Assembly (NCBI GenBank): GCA_913057825.1
Contig: CAJXOW010000013.1
Coordinates: forward strand, 1 to 62,926
Direction: 5' to 3'
Origin: an uncultured Balneolaceae bacterium
Lineage (GTDB): Bacteria > Bacteroidota > Rhodothermia > Balneolales > Balneolaceae
Length of the DNA stretch: 62,926 nucleotides
Part shown: in pieces, positions 17,183 to 26,236 of the stretch
Layout: the number at the start of each line of letters is the position of its first letter
How positions within the stretch are numbered: position 1 is the first letter of the stretch
The notes under the pieces: model-generated
Told to the model about the DNA's origin: nothing
Database searches by the model: none
Seen by the model: only the letters and a program-made list of their open reading frames with translations
Position numbers and translations under genes: made by a program

Positions 17183-17217
17183 GCTAAAATGGCTCGTCAC
17201 AGACGAGCCATTTTAGC
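17183..17217 (+). terminator. Intrinsic-terminator-like hairpin next to H3
   Basis: A perfect 16-bp stem (17183-17198 with 17202-17217) with a three-base loop: GCTAAAATGGCTCGTC and its complement. It would end protease transcription upstream of ypdA. Its core GGCTCGTC/GACGAGCC equals that of the hairpin at 4845-4875, also directly outside an H element. Confidence 0.75.
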
Positions 17218-17287
17218 ATAACAATTCCCGTTAATCCACGTTTATAGGGCTGAAAACCAAAACTGTCTGAACTAACAAACAATACTC

Positions 17288-18259
17288 ATGGTTGTCATAA
17301 TCGGAGCCGGTCCCATTGGAATCGCAACAGGCGTGGAACTCAAGAAAAAAGACATTCCCCACCAGATCATCGAACGTGGTTGCCTCGTCAACTCCATTTT
17401 TAATTACCCCACCAACATGACGTTTTTCTCCACTTCCGAACGACTGGAGATCGGGGAGGTGCCTTTTATATCCCACGGACATAAACCTACCCGGAAGGAA
17501 GCACTTGAATACTACCGTCGGGTGACCGAAAGCTACGATCTGAATGTCAACCTGTACGAGGAGGTACAGGAGGTTCAGGGTCGAGATGGCTATTTTACGG
17601 TCAAGACCGACCGGGAAAGCTATGAAGCCAGTAAAATTGTGATCGCCACCGGCTTTTATGGTCAGGCCAAAATGATGGATGTTCCCGGCGAGGAGTTGGA
17701 CAAGGTCCGCCACTACTACGACGAACCGCATCCCTATGCTTTTCAGGATGTATTGGTGGTCGGCGGTGGTAATTCCGGTGTCGATGCCGCCCTTGAGACC
17801 TATCGATGCAGCGCAAACGTGACCATGGCTCTTCGAAAAGATAAGCTCGACGACTCGGTCAAGTACTGGGTCAAACCGGATATTGAAAACCGCATCGAAG
17901 AAGGCTCGATCGATGCCTACTTCAATACCGAAATCAAACAGATTAAAGAACGAGAAGTCGTGCTGGAGACTCCCCGGGGAGAAAAAACGATATCCAACGA
18001 CTTTGTCCTCGCCATGACCGGTTATCAACCCAATTTTGACCTGCTGGATCAACTGGGAGTCAAATATCGGGTGGAAGAGGAGTGTATTCCCGTTTTCGAC
18101 GACGACAGCCTCGAAACCAATCGGGAAGGCATCTATGTAGCCGGGGTCATCTGCGGCGGAAAAGACACGAGCCGTCTCTTTATCGAAAACACCCGCGTCC
18201 ATGCCAAGCAAATCGCCGATAATATCGAGCGAAATTCATTCGTGAAAGCGAAAAGATAA
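17288..18259 (+). CDS. ypdA: YpdA-family putative bacillithiol disulfide reductase
   Basis: A 323-residue FAD/NADPH flavoprotein of the thioredoxin-reductase-like fold. It has the N-terminal FAD loop GAGPIG (residues 6-11), the family hallmark NYPTNMTFFSTSERLEIG, a second nucleotide loop VVGGGNSGVD, and a C-terminal YVAGVICGGKDTSRLFIEN. YpdA reduces oxidised bacillithiol and recycles the thiol redox buffer. The CxxC of ordinary thioredoxin reductases is absent, as expected. Its TAA stop lies inside a heptad repeat arm (18256-18283), and the SRP RNA gene follows. Confidence 0.92.
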   Translation: MVVIIGAGPIGIATGVELKKKDIPHQIIERGCLVNSIFNYPTNMTFFSTSERLEIGEVPFISHGHKPTRKEALEYYRRVTESYDLNVNLYEEVQEVQGRDGYFTVKTDRESYEASKIVIATGFYGQAKMMDVPGEELDKVRHYYDEPHPYAFQDVLVVGGGNSGVDAALETYRCSANVTMALRKDKLDDSVKYWVKPDIENRIEEGSIDAYFNTEIKQIKEREVVLETPRGEKTISNDFVLAMTGYQPNFDLLDQLGVKYRVEEECIPVFDDDSLETNREGIYVAGVICGGKDTSRLFIENTRVHAKQIADNIERNSFVKAKR

Positions 18260-18283
18260 TTTTGAATTTTAAATTTTGAATTG
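18256..18283. repeat. Outlying heptad arm upstream of the SRP RNA gene
   Basis: ATAATTTTGAATTTTAAATT continuing to GAATTG: consecutive 7-bp units TTTTGAA, TTTTAAA, TTTTGAA. It is complementary to the right arm of H4 (18568-18588) except that it contains exactly one extra 7-bp unit. It overlaps the ypdA stop codon. Confidence 0.7.
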
Positions 18284-18313
18284 AGGTAAGTAGAGCATTA
18301 TATTTGGGAACTC

Positions 18314-18424
18314 ATGGGACAGGTCCTACGCAGCCAGCTCCCTTTGAATTCCGTCAGGGCCGGAAGGCAGCAGCGGTAAGAAGGTCGTAGCGGCGTGATG
18401 TAGGTCGCCTGTCCCTCTTTTTTT
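18314..18424 (+). ncRNA. ffs: Signal recognition particle RNA, small bacterial (4.5S) type
   Basis: The diagnostic apical loop and symmetric-loop sequence is present: CCGTCAGGGCCGGAAGGCAG followed by CAGCGGTA (about 18350-18377). GGGACAGG near 18316 pairs with CCTGTCCC ending at 18415 to close the long helix, and a run of T (18418-18424) serves as terminator. The size, about 100 nt, and the lack of an Alu domain fit the small Gram-negative type. The RNA binds Ffh to target membrane proteins. It lies between two heptad repeat arms (18256-18283 and 18432-18446). Confidence 0.95.
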
Positions 18425-18431
18425 GCAAACC

Positions 18432-18588
18432 GATAATTTTGAATTACGTTTATTGCAGGTGTTCAAGGGATTAGTCAGTCACGAACATGTTTAACTGAAC
18501 TGTAACATCGCTCAATTATTAAAAATGTTGTTGGCCAATTTACGGTAAGGCAGGCAAGCGACGTCAGCAATTCAAAATTAAAAATTAT
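18432..18588. repeat. Heptad-armed inverted repeat H4
   Basis: A short left arm 18432-18446 (GATAATTTTGAATTA) and right arm 18568-18588 (CAATTCAAAATTAAAAATTA plus T) are reverse complements built of TTTTGAA-type units, spaced about 121 bp apart. The region lies between the SRP RNA terminator and the end of the convergent cyclase gene. No coding potential was seen inside. Confidence 0.65.
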
Positions 18589-18597
18589 CTTTATGCC

Positions 18598-20796
18598 CTA
18601 CTTGTGCGTCATCACGTAAACCCCATTCCAATCCTCACCGGGCGGTTGTTCTCTCAGATTGTTGCATCGCTCGATCATGACCATAGAGGGATTGGTTTTA
18701 ATTGCCGGCCCATCTTCTGGCTGATGCTTTTCAATACGCTTCGACTCTTCAAACCGTTTGAGGGCACGCTCCCAGTCCTGCTGTAAATAATGCTGGAACC
18801 CCTCCTCAAAAATCTCAATACATTCACGTTCCTCGCTACTTACACCTTCTTCCAGTCCAAAGATCTCATAAACATCCACCGGCTCGGTTTTGCCCTTCAC
18901 CACAATCTTGTCCAGGAACCGGAACACACAACGATCGCCGTACTGTTCGGCCTCCTCTTTGGTATACTCCGTCACCATCGTATAGACTCCGTATGATTTT
19001 GCTGCACTCTCGCACCGGGCGGCCAGGTTCACATGGTCTCCCATGATCGTATAATTGAACCGCCGATGCGATCCCATGTTACCGGTGACCATATCCCCCG
19101 TATTAATCCCGATTCGGTTCTTCATGTGATAAATTATTTCAGGCCACTCTTCCTCGTCTTTCTTCCACTTTTCACAGAGACGATTCAACTCGCGCTGCAT
19201 CAATTGAGAAGTCAGACAAGCGCGATAAGCATGATCCTCATGATAAATCGGGGCCCCGTAAAATGCTACAATTGCGTCGCCGATATACTTGTCCAGCGTT
19301 CCGCCTTGATCCTGCAATATATTGGTCATTGAGGTCAAATAGTCATTAATCAGTTGTACCAGGCGGGAGGCATCCAGCTGTTCGGATATGGTCGAAAACG
19401 ACTGGATGTCGCTGAACAGGGCGGTCATATATTTCTTCTCGCCGCCCAGTTTCGGCTCTTCCTGCGACTCAACCATCTCTTCCACGAGAGCAGGTGAAAC
19501 ATACGACTGGAACATGCCCTTGATCCGCATCTTTTCTCGTTGTTCCAGGACGTAATCATACCCGAGCGTCGTACCGAACCCAAGTATAAACGCACTCATG
19601 GGACCAGTGAACGCCAAGATGTAGTTATAGCTGATAAAGAGCCAGAGACCCAGTATGAGGTAGCCGACCAGGAAAAACACAAGCAGTCCACCGCTCAACC
19701 ATAACTTACTTTTCCGGGTTATCCATACCATGCTGAGAGCGATCAGCAGGATCAATCCCAGTTCCCACCCGACCGGCAGGTCATACACGTAATTTGAGTC
19801 CAAGACCGTCTGAAGTGCATTGGCATGTACTTCCACCCCCGGCATGGCGGCTTGCCCCTCCCCCGAAAAGGGAGTTTTGTGGAAATCATGCTGCTCCGGC
19901 ATCGTTGCTCCGACCAATACGATTTTATCCTTGAATATCCCTTGCTGCAACAGCCCATTAGGCCCATTAAAGGTGTTAACCGGAAAAGCCTCCCGCTCGA
20001 AATTTGTCTGGAAGGTACTGTCGTCTATTACTTTTTCGAACGATTTGTAGGGAAACGAACCCGATCCACCATAGTAGTTGATCCGCATTGATTTGGGAGT
20101 AGCCAGCGGTATCTCGAAGGACCCCCACCGAAGTTTGTCGGAAGTTCGCTCGACCTCTTCTCGACTGAATCCTTTATAAATACGCAGGCTTTCCAATCCA
20201 AGTGCATAGTAGTCCTTTTTCAAAAAACTCTCATATAGCAAGTAGCGTCGAATCACATCATCCGAATCTAGCGTATTGGTAACCACTCCAAAAGGATTGG
20301 GGCTATGAGACTTCAACACCGGCATCGGCTCCACTTTGTTTACTTTCATCGACCGGGAGCCGCCCCCATGTCGCTGCACCTGGCGAAATACCTTGCCGGC
20401 CAATACGACATTCTCATATTTTTCGAGGGTCTTGGCTAATAAAGTATCCCCACGGGGATCATTGCTGTAGGCCTCTTCAAAAATCACATCAATGCCGATT
20501 GCTTTCGCCCCGGCTTCGTTCAGATTTTCGACCAACCTCGCAAACAACTCTCTCGACCAGGGAAACGTAGGACCGGGTATCTCCTCGTCCGCATCCTGGC
20601 TGATGGCGACGATGATGATCGGAGAATCCGACAGATCCATAGGTCCCCGGATTTTGAATAATTGATCCCGCATGGTATGCTCAACGGTCTGATAGGGAGG
20701 CGTAACAGACAAAACGGAAACCAGCACGGCTACTCCCAACCCTATTAGCAGGAGCGTTGGCCATCCTTGTTTGGCACCTTCGGCTTTACTTGCCAT
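18598..20796 (-). CDS. CHASE2-domain class III adenylate/guanylate cyclase
   Basis: A 732-residue membrane cyclase: N-terminal anchor (about 14-32), extracytoplasmic CHASE2 sensor (about 40-335), three membrane segments (about 345-430), then a class III cyclase domain. Metal aspartates are in LFSDIQSFS and GDAIVAFYG, and the transition-state Asn/Arg in HVNLAARCES. The C-terminal tail has TPR-like helices and ends DWNGVYVMTHK, as in many CHASE2 cyclases. It makes a cyclic nucleotide, probably cAMP, in response to an envelope signal. It is last in the cluster, starting 3 bp after the outer-membrane protein gene stops, so the two are translationally coupled. Confidence 0.93.
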   Translation of the reverse strand: MASKAEGAKQGWPTLLLIGLGVAVLVSVLSVTPPYQTVEHTMRDQLFKIRGPMDLSDSPIIIVAISQDADEEIPGPTFPWSRELFARLVENLNEAGAKAIGIDVIFEEAYSNDPRGDTLLAKTLEKYENVVLAGKVFRQVQRHGGGSRSMKVNKVEPMPVLKSHSPNPFGVVTNTLDSDDVIRRYLLYESFLKKDYYALGLESLRIYKGFSREEVERTSDKLRWGSFEIPLATPKSMRINYYGGSGSFPYKSFEKVIDDSTFQTNFEREAFPVNTFNGPNGLLQQGIFKDKIVLVGATMPEQHDFHKTPFSGEGQAAMPGVEVHANALQTVLDSNYVYDLPVGWELGLILLIALSMVWITRKSKLWLSGGLLVFFLVGYLILGLWLFISYNYILAFTGPMSAFILGFGTTLGYDYVLEQREKMRIKGMFQSYVSPALVEEMVESQEEPKLGGEKKYMTALFSDIQSFSTISEQLDASRLVQLINDYLTSMTNILQDQGGTLDKYIGDAIVAFYGAPIYHEDHAYRACLTSQLMQRELNRLCEKWKKDEEEWPEIIYHMKNRIGINTGDMVTGNMGSHRRFNYTIMGDHVNLAARCESAAKSYGVYTMVTEYTKEEAEQYGDRCVFRFLDKIVVKGKTEPVDVYEIFGLEEGVSSEERECIEIFEEGFQHYLQQDWERALKRFEESKRIEKHQPEDGPAIKTNPSMVMIERCNNLREQPPGEDWNGVYVMTHK

Positions 20797-20799
20797 AAA

Positions 20800-23571
20800 T
20801 TAAAATTCAAAGATATATCGAAGTTCCAGGATGCGGTCGTTAGGCAAGCTGCGGTTCGCACTTCTTGATACCACATTGGTAAAGTCGGCCAGGGCCACCA
20901 GCGAATGACGGGTAGCCAGTTGATACCGGGCATTGAAATTCACTGCATACGTATTATTCTCCTCGGTCTGCATGGTACCCGATCGGGTATAATAGTTATC
21001 AAAGACGTTGGTCACCTTATTTTGGTTGACCTCGAGCGACTCGGATTTCTGGGTATTGCGGGTATACGCCAACCGCCCGGAGAGTTCCAGTTTATCATCC
21101 AGCAGAAAGGCGGTCCCGCCCAGAGAAACACCGTAGATATCAAAGCTGGCAAGTCCGCCGCGCGATTCTGACTGGTTCAGGTGAAAACCGATCCGGGTAT
21201 TTAGCGGCAGATTGGTATATCGATTTTGAAGCTGGAACGAATAAGACATGCTCTCAACACCGCCATAACGGAAGGCTTGATCATCCGTTTTAAGATAACT
21301 CACATTAAAGGTGGCATCATTGAGTATATCGGCTACTTCAAATTGCTGCGTGATAGAGAAATTCAACTGGGTCGTAAACGCATTCACGGGCCGGGGAGCC
21401 ACGACGGTGTCGGACCCGGTCGTTCGGACGTTGCGAACCGAGGCGAAAAGTTGATCACCGGATAAAAACGGATTCGTTCGTTCGACCCCGTTGCCCCGGT
21501 CACGCAATCGGATACCCGCACTTATCCGGGGTAAATCGGATCGCACCGGGTACCAGCTCAGGTTCGTCCGGTAGGTCGAGGTCGTTGTGGTCGCATCTTC
21601 GGTGCCGAGGACGTTGTTTTGCAAACGCTCGTATCCCAGTGTGACAAAAATCTGATTCTGCAGCAGGTTAAACCGGTCGCTGATATTGAAGCCCGACAGA
21701 TCCCGTCGTATCGTTGAATTGGCAAGCGATCGGTAATCCGGTCCCATCCAACGATATTGCACACGCAAACGATGGTCAAAGTAATAGAAACGAGCCTCTG
21801 AACGTCCTCCGAAAATTCCCATCGGAACAAATGGTTGAAGCTCACTGTCACCGCTTCCCGATTGGTCATACCGGAAAGGAAGGGTGCTCATATTTTCGTT
21901 AACAATGATAAACCAACTTAATTGGGATAAAATATCTTCCGTGCTATGATCCAGGTCCAACCCAAGATCATCGGCCCGTTCCTGGGTCAGGTATCCCCCG
22001 TTTATATCATTATTGAGCATACTGACCCCAACTTCAGTATCAAAACGGATTCGATTTTGATCCAGGTTCAGACTCAAATCCGTACTGGTCACAAAATTCC
22101 CTTTGGGATTTTCTGTCCCTGTAACCGATAAAGCTCCTGGATTCTGTTGTAAATACTGAATTTCCTCGTTGGTTAGCTGACTCGTTAGCCGGTCAGGTCG
22201 TGAGGTAACGTCCAGGAAATCGTTCACCGGATCGACCGAATTCGTGTCATCTTGAACCTTGATGGCGTTTAGCCCCCACCTTATCGGAGTCCGGTCTCCA
22301 AAACTGATTCTACCGCCGACAATTTTCCGCTGGTAGGCTCCTCGTCCCTGATTTTGAAACGACATCGAGTAGGTAGAATCGATGATCGGTTGATTGCCGG
22401 TAGTCCCCACGGTGTCATACGAAGACTGAATAGCTTGATATAGGTTGGGAACGCTGCGTCTCATCCTACCATACACGAACATACCGTTAATATTATCGCC
22501 ATTCAGATGTAGTTCGGCATTTACCCCGCGAACCCGCCGACCGCTTAACGTCATACGGCTCATCTGCTCATAGAAATCACCCGCTCGCAGCTCGGCCCAA
22601 TCCTGGTACCGCAGTTCCGCACTAAAACGATTTTGAGGCTGAAGCCGGGAAGATTCTTGCGTGGTAAGATTTCCGGTGACGCTATACCTTAAATCACCCT
22701 GTCGACCGCGCATCCGCAAGCGGCCCCGCAATATATCATCCTGGCTTTGAGCAACTTGCTGATCCCGAGCCGAGAATTGAACCTCTCCCGAGGTGAAATT
22801 TTCCTGTCCCTGCTGAAAACTTAAAGCCTCGGTCTCCGTGTCGGGGGTTCCAATTTCGAAACTCCATTCAGCTACCTTATACCGGCTGCCGTTTCTTTCA
22901 TAGACAATTTTAACACGGTGTGATCCCCGGGTAATCCGTTCCGGGACATAAGATAAAAAGTATGAACTTGTCTGGGCTTCCGACGTTACATTCTGGCCGT
23001 CCAGGTGCAACTGGAAACTCCCCTTCTGAATCGTGGTATCCTCATAGAAAAACGTCGCAGCTATAACCAGGTCTTCCCGGCTCACCCTTTTATCGGGATC
23101 GGGCGACAATATATTATATCCGATTTTAGCCGCCAGGGTGCCCTCCTTATTCTTTAAGTCGGGATCTTTCGATTCACGATCTACAACTTCGACCCGTACC
23201 GGCTGATCCGAGGGATTTTGCTCGGGGTAAGTGGTACGATTGCCGTCCCGGGTCGTCAAACTGAAATAATACTCAACCGAAGAGCTCTCATCACTATTGA
23301 TATCCAGTTTCGTTTGAAAGGTCCCCTGTCGATAATCGACTTGCTGTTGATTGTAGGAAACATCCCCCTCCGTTCGATAGTAGAGGTAAGCTTGTTGAAT
23401 ATCACTTCGGGAAATCCCCGGAACCGAAAAACGGAGCGTGGAATTATCCTCCGGATTGATCACCGTAGGTGCGGTGTGTTGAACTTGATATTGAGCGGCA
23501 GACCAGGATGGAAAGCAGATTATTAATAAGAGGATTACAGATATAGATATAGTAGCAGTACCGTAGCGCAT
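20800..23571 (-). CDS. Large outer-membrane beta-barrel protein, unknown function
   Basis: A 923-residue protein with a signal peptide (about 1-26, ending WSAAQ). Residues of about 30-240 contain two beta-sandwich-like segments (VINPEDNSTLRFSVPG, and GSFQLHLDGQNV with an Ig-like look). From about 260 the sequence is alternating amphipathic strands with many Tyr/Arg/Asn residues and ends in the strand RILELRYIFEF, whose final Phe is typical of barrels. I do not recognise a named family. The tight linkage to the CHASE2 cyclase suggests it passes or senses the signal at the outer membrane; this is inference. Confidence 0.8.
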   Translation of the reverse strand: MRYGTATISISVILLLIICFPSWSAAQYQVQHTAPTVINPEDNSTLRFSVPGISRSDIQQAYLYYRTEGDVSYNQQQVDYRQGTFQTKLDINSDESSSVEYYFSLTTRDGNRTTYPEQNPSDQPVRVEVVDRESKDPDLKNKEGTLAAKIGYNILSPDPDKRVSREDLVIAATFFYEDTTIQKGSFQLHLDGQNVTSEAQTSSYFLSYVPERITRGSHRVKIVYERNGSRYKVAEWSFEIGTPDTETEALSFQQGQENFTSGEVQFSARDQQVAQSQDDILRGRLRMRGRQGDLRYSVTGNLTTQESSRLQPQNRFSAELRYQDWAELRAGDFYEQMSRMTLSGRRVRGVNAELHLNGDNINGMFVYGRMRRSVPNLYQAIQSSYDTVGTTGNQPIIDSTYSMSFQNQGRGAYQRKIVGGRISFGDRTPIRWGLNAIKVQDDTNSVDPVNDFLDVTSRPDRLTSQLTNEEIQYLQQNPGALSVTGTENPKGNFVTSTDLSLNLDQNRIRFDTEVGVSMLNNDINGGYLTQERADDLGLDLDHSTEDILSQLSWFIIVNENMSTLPFRYDQSGSGDSELQPFVPMGIFGGRSEARFYYFDHRLRVQYRWMGPDYRSLANSTIRRDLSGFNISDRFNLLQNQIFVTLGYERLQNNVLGTEDATTTTSTYRTNLSWYPVRSDLPRISAGIRLRDRGNGVERTNPFLSGDQLFASVRNVRTTGSDTVVAPRPVNAFTTQLNFSITQQFEVADILNDATFNVSYLKTDDQAFRYGGVESMSYSFQLQNRYTNLPLNTRIGFHLNQSESRGGLASFDIYGVSLGGTAFLLDDKLELSGRLAYTRNTQKSESLEVNQNKVTNVFDNYYTRSGTMQTEENNTYAVNFNARYQLATRHSLVALADFTNVVSRSANRSLPNDRILELRYIFEF

Positions 23572-23683
23572 TGTACCAGTAGCTGTTTAACCTTTTAGAT
23601 TTTCAGGCAGGGTTTCAGCCCCATGCTATTGCCCCTGCGATTTTAATAAAAAAGTATATTAACAAACAAGAATTTATCAACCA

Positions 23684-24505
23684 TTACTGTTGATCATTCT
23701 CGTAATATTCCAATTCAATCTCCCTGATTTCTCCGTCCTCACCTCTGAATCGGAACTTAACCTTCTTCGACTCCAGCTTTTTATCGAAATCATCAAATTC
23801 TTTTTGTCGTTGATCCAGCTCATCGTCTTCAAGTTGACCGGTTTCGATATCCTGTCCATCTTGACTCACCCGGGCAAACTGTCCGTCCGTAATCGTTTCA
23901 CGCTGATTTGATTCCCGGGCAAATACTTCGACTGAGCCTTCCAACACGAAGTGCGTGCTGCTTCCTTTGGAATCTACCGAAGAACCGAACTTCGTACCCT
24001 TTACCGTGGCGACGGAGGTCTGGGTTGCCACTTCAAAATCCCCGCGGTTGCGATCTTCAACGTCCATCATCACCTCGCCCGCCTTTAACAGGATGCGGGT
24101 CGAGTTGCTCTGGGTACTGTTATCGACACTGCCATTGATAAGAAGCAAAGAGCTCGGCTTAACCTTTGTCAGACTTTTATCCATGAACTGGACAGCGGCA
24201 TATCCATCCTTCCCGGTCATCAGCGTATCTCCATCATACAACTTCTCGGCTTTCTCGGCCTCGGCAAATTTACCGGCCGCTGCGTTAAAGATATTTACCT
24301 GCGGTTTAAACCGGCGTACAAAGGCAATGGGACGCTCCTCCGGCAGGTTATCACTCGTTTTCGCTACTTTTTGTTTGTCATTCCCCTCATCAGGTTCGAC
24401 CGCTTCCCCCTGTTGAACGGCTTTCGGCCCCATAGTCAACATGGAAACGGATGTCAACAGAATAACAACACCCAACGATATCAACCGCTTTATTGAAATA
24501 AACAT
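23684..24505 (-). CDS. FecR-domain secreted protein
   Basis: A 273-residue protein with a signal peptide or anchor (about 8-26) and a FecR-like beta domain (about 75-215): GDTLMTGKDGYAAVQFMD, then VATVKGTKFGSSVDSKG and LEGSVEVFAR. The C-terminal 60 residues are very acidic and charged (QLEDDELDQRQKEFDDFDKK). In classical systems FecR is an anti-sigma factor in the inner membrane; here no cytoplasmic sigma-binding region or ECF sigma gene is visible, so this is the stand-alone periplasmic type that often sits near CHASE2 proteins. It lies between the 418-residue protein and the barrel gene. Confidence 0.85.
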   Translation of the reverse strand: MFISIKRLISLGVVILLTSVSMLTMGPKAVQQGEAVEPDEGNDKQKVAKTSDNLPEERPIAFVRRFKPQVNIFNAAAGKFAEAEKAEKLYDGDTLMTGKDGYAAVQFMDKSLTKVKPSSLLLINGSVDNSTQSNSTRILLKAGEVMMDVEDRNRGDFEVATQTSVATVKGTKFGSSVDSKGSSTHFVLEGSVEVFARESNQRETITDGQFARVSQDGQDIETGQLEDDELDQRQKEFDDFDKKLESKKVKFRFRGEDGEIREIELEYYENDQQ

Positions 24506-24534
24506 AGTGTCTTTACTGGAATTTGTATTAACGG

Positions 24535-25728
24535 CTAGTCATTTACAATGGTGATCTCGCCCCGGCGCGCGCGTTCCATAAGTTTAGACATAATCTTGAT
24601 CATGGCCGGCCCCGAGTAACGTTGTCCGTCGATCACAACCGATTGAAGATCCATATTTTGCCCTTCCACCAGGCTGTAATATTGATCCCCCAACAGGGTC
24701 TGCAGTTGTTGTTGGGTTCGCCGACTTATTTCACCGGTATTGTCTTGCTGCCGCGAGGCAACCTTAAAAGCCCAAATTTCCGAAGTAATCTCCTGCTGAC
24801 CGTCAGTTGTCTCGACAAGGGTGGTCACTTGCCAATAGTACTTCTGTCCCGGCCTTAACTTTTTAACGCCAGAGCTGGGATAGCGGAAACTGCTGTTCGT
24901 CTGCAGGATATCCGCCATTTCAGATTCAAGCAAGGTCCCTCCCACGCTCCGGGTATTCTCGAGGATGGGATCTGTGGTTTTAGCTCTTTGGATGAGACTT
25001 TCTTCATTCTCTGATCCACTGGCTTTTACCACAACGATTCGATATGTCTCACCGATATTGCCCGACCAGTCGAATTGTGGCTGATTACTAGGAATGACGA
25101 AGTCAACTCCGCTTTCGACCTCACCACCCGGGGAATTCATATATATATCCCTCGATACCGACATGGGCTCCTCCCCGAGGGACTCGGAAGTTGAAGCTAT
25201 AACCTCGCCATTTTGGAGCAGTCTTATTTCAATGCTGTATACATCGTCCGGCAGACTCGTTTGGCCTTTGAGACTAGTGATAAAATTCTCACCCTCGGTC
25301 GTCAATCCGCCGTCAAACGCAAGATTGGTGGTTACGTTGGGAATGCCGTGGTGCAGGTCATTATTCGTGGCCCGAGCACTTTGGTTAGGTTTCAGGCTGA
25401 AAGAAGGATCTCGCTGTTCAAGGTCGGCGATCACCCCGACATTGGTACTCTTAACCAAAATACGAAGATATAAATCTTCCTGGACCTGATTGGTGTTATT
25501 GCTGATAAAAAAGGTAGCTACATGGGGACCCTGTTGGCTCGTTAGCAGATCTGAAAAGTTCAGAGACTGGGATTGGGTAATAGTGGGTTGAAGATTGATG
25601 CGAAGATCCACTTGGGCCCGCAGGGGCAAAACTGATACTCCCATCAGCAGTAAAACAGTACCTAAAATGATCATCCGGAAAAAACTTCTACGCAAATTGC
25701 AAGGTGAGCAAGTTGTAAATATAGCCAT
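24535..25728 (-). CDS. Secreted protein of unknown function in the FecR-CHASE2 cluster
   Basis: I do not recognise the family. The frame opens at 25791 (418 aa), but ATG 25728 (MAIFTTCSPCNLRR) or 25674 (MIILGTVLL) places the signal peptide (SFFRMIILGTVLLL to LRAQ) properly; 25728 is chosen here. The mature part has beta-rich domains: an N-terminal domain of about 200 residues (ATFFISNNTNQVQEDLYLRI) and a fibronectin-III-like segment (KYYWQVTTL, EIWAFKV). The C-terminus is helical and charged. It is the first gene of the four-gene minus-strand cluster, 29 bp before fecR-like, and may be the extracellular ligand-binding part. Confidence 0.7.
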   Translation of the reverse strand: MAIFTTCSPCNLRRSFFRMIILGTVLLLMGVSVLPLRAQVDLRINLQPTITQSQSLNFSDLLTSQQGPHVATFFISNNTNQVQEDLYLRILVKSTNVGVIADLEQRDPSFSLKPNQSARATNNDLHHGIPNVTTNLAFDGGLTTEGENFITSLKGQTSLPDDVYSIEIRLLQNGEVIASTSESLGEEPMSVSRDIYMNSPGGEVESGVDFVIPSNQPQFDWSGNIGETYRIVVVKASGSENEESLIQRAKTTDPILENTRSVGGTLLESEMADILQTNSSFRYPSSGVKKLRPGQKYYWQVTTLVETTDGQQEITSEIWAFKVASRQQDNTGEISRRTQQQLQTLLGDQYYSLVEGQNMDLQSVVIDGQRYSGPAMIKIMSKLMERARRGEITIVND

Positions 25729-25873
25729 GATATTTCCCCTTATCCTGTTAAACCTTAATTTTAACGTTACCGCCTGTCCCATAAACCCCACAACGCTCTA
25801 TGATACTAATAATATAGAGGCAGGCAAAATTTTATTAAAGCATTTAAGCAGCGAATATAATCTAAAAGGAAAG

Positions 25874-25947
25874 TGGAGCTAGTCGGATTCGAACCGACGA
25901 CCTTCGCGCTGCCAGCGCGACGCTCTAGCCAACTGAGCTATAGCCCC
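25874..25947 (-). tRNA. tRNA-Ala (anticodon GGC)
   Basis: On the minus strand the acceptor GGGGCTA pairs with TAGCTCC (one G-U). The D arm GCTC/GAGC, anticodon arm TCGCG-CTGGCAG-CGCGA with anticodon GGC, and T arm GTCGG-TTCGAAT-CCGAC are all intact. The discriminator base is A, and CCA is not encoded. It is 74 nt. GGC reads the GCC and GCU alanine codons. Confidence 0.96.
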
Positions 25948-26236
25948 AAAAAGGGATCCTAATATACCACTAATCAACGAAACATGTCAACCCAAATAAT
26001 CCCTGTTTACTCATATATTGTTTGAATTGATTCTTTTCGTTATTTTAAGTGTTTCAAGGTTTCATAACAATGTGTAAATTTGGCTAATAGAGAAAATTTT
26101 TTACGTAAGGTCGAGCAGGCGTCATTAGGACTACGCAGTCGGATCAGGCTTTGACTTTTTTGAAATTTTGAAAACATCGAATTAGAAATAGAATAAGCAT
26201 TTCATCAAACCTTAACCACACAGGAGCTCACTGAAC
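25948..26236. other. Intergenic region upstream of the OmpA gene
   Basis: About 290 bp between divergent tRNA-Ala and the OmpA lipoprotein gene. It should hold both promoters. AT-rich stretches occur at 26040-26180, but I could not identify promoter boxes with confidence, and saw no repeat or coding sequence. Confidence 0.4.

Noticed and set aside
4728..17217. Short regularly spaced GCTCCAN repeats as a CRISPR array
   Set aside because: The repeats are 7-bp units without spacers, in two opposing arms; there are no 25-40 bp repeats, unique spacers or cas genes.
23607..23638. GCAGGG/CCCTGC inverted repeat between the barrel and FecR-like genes as a terminator
   Set aside because: The stem is only 6 bp with a 20-base loop and no T run in either direction.
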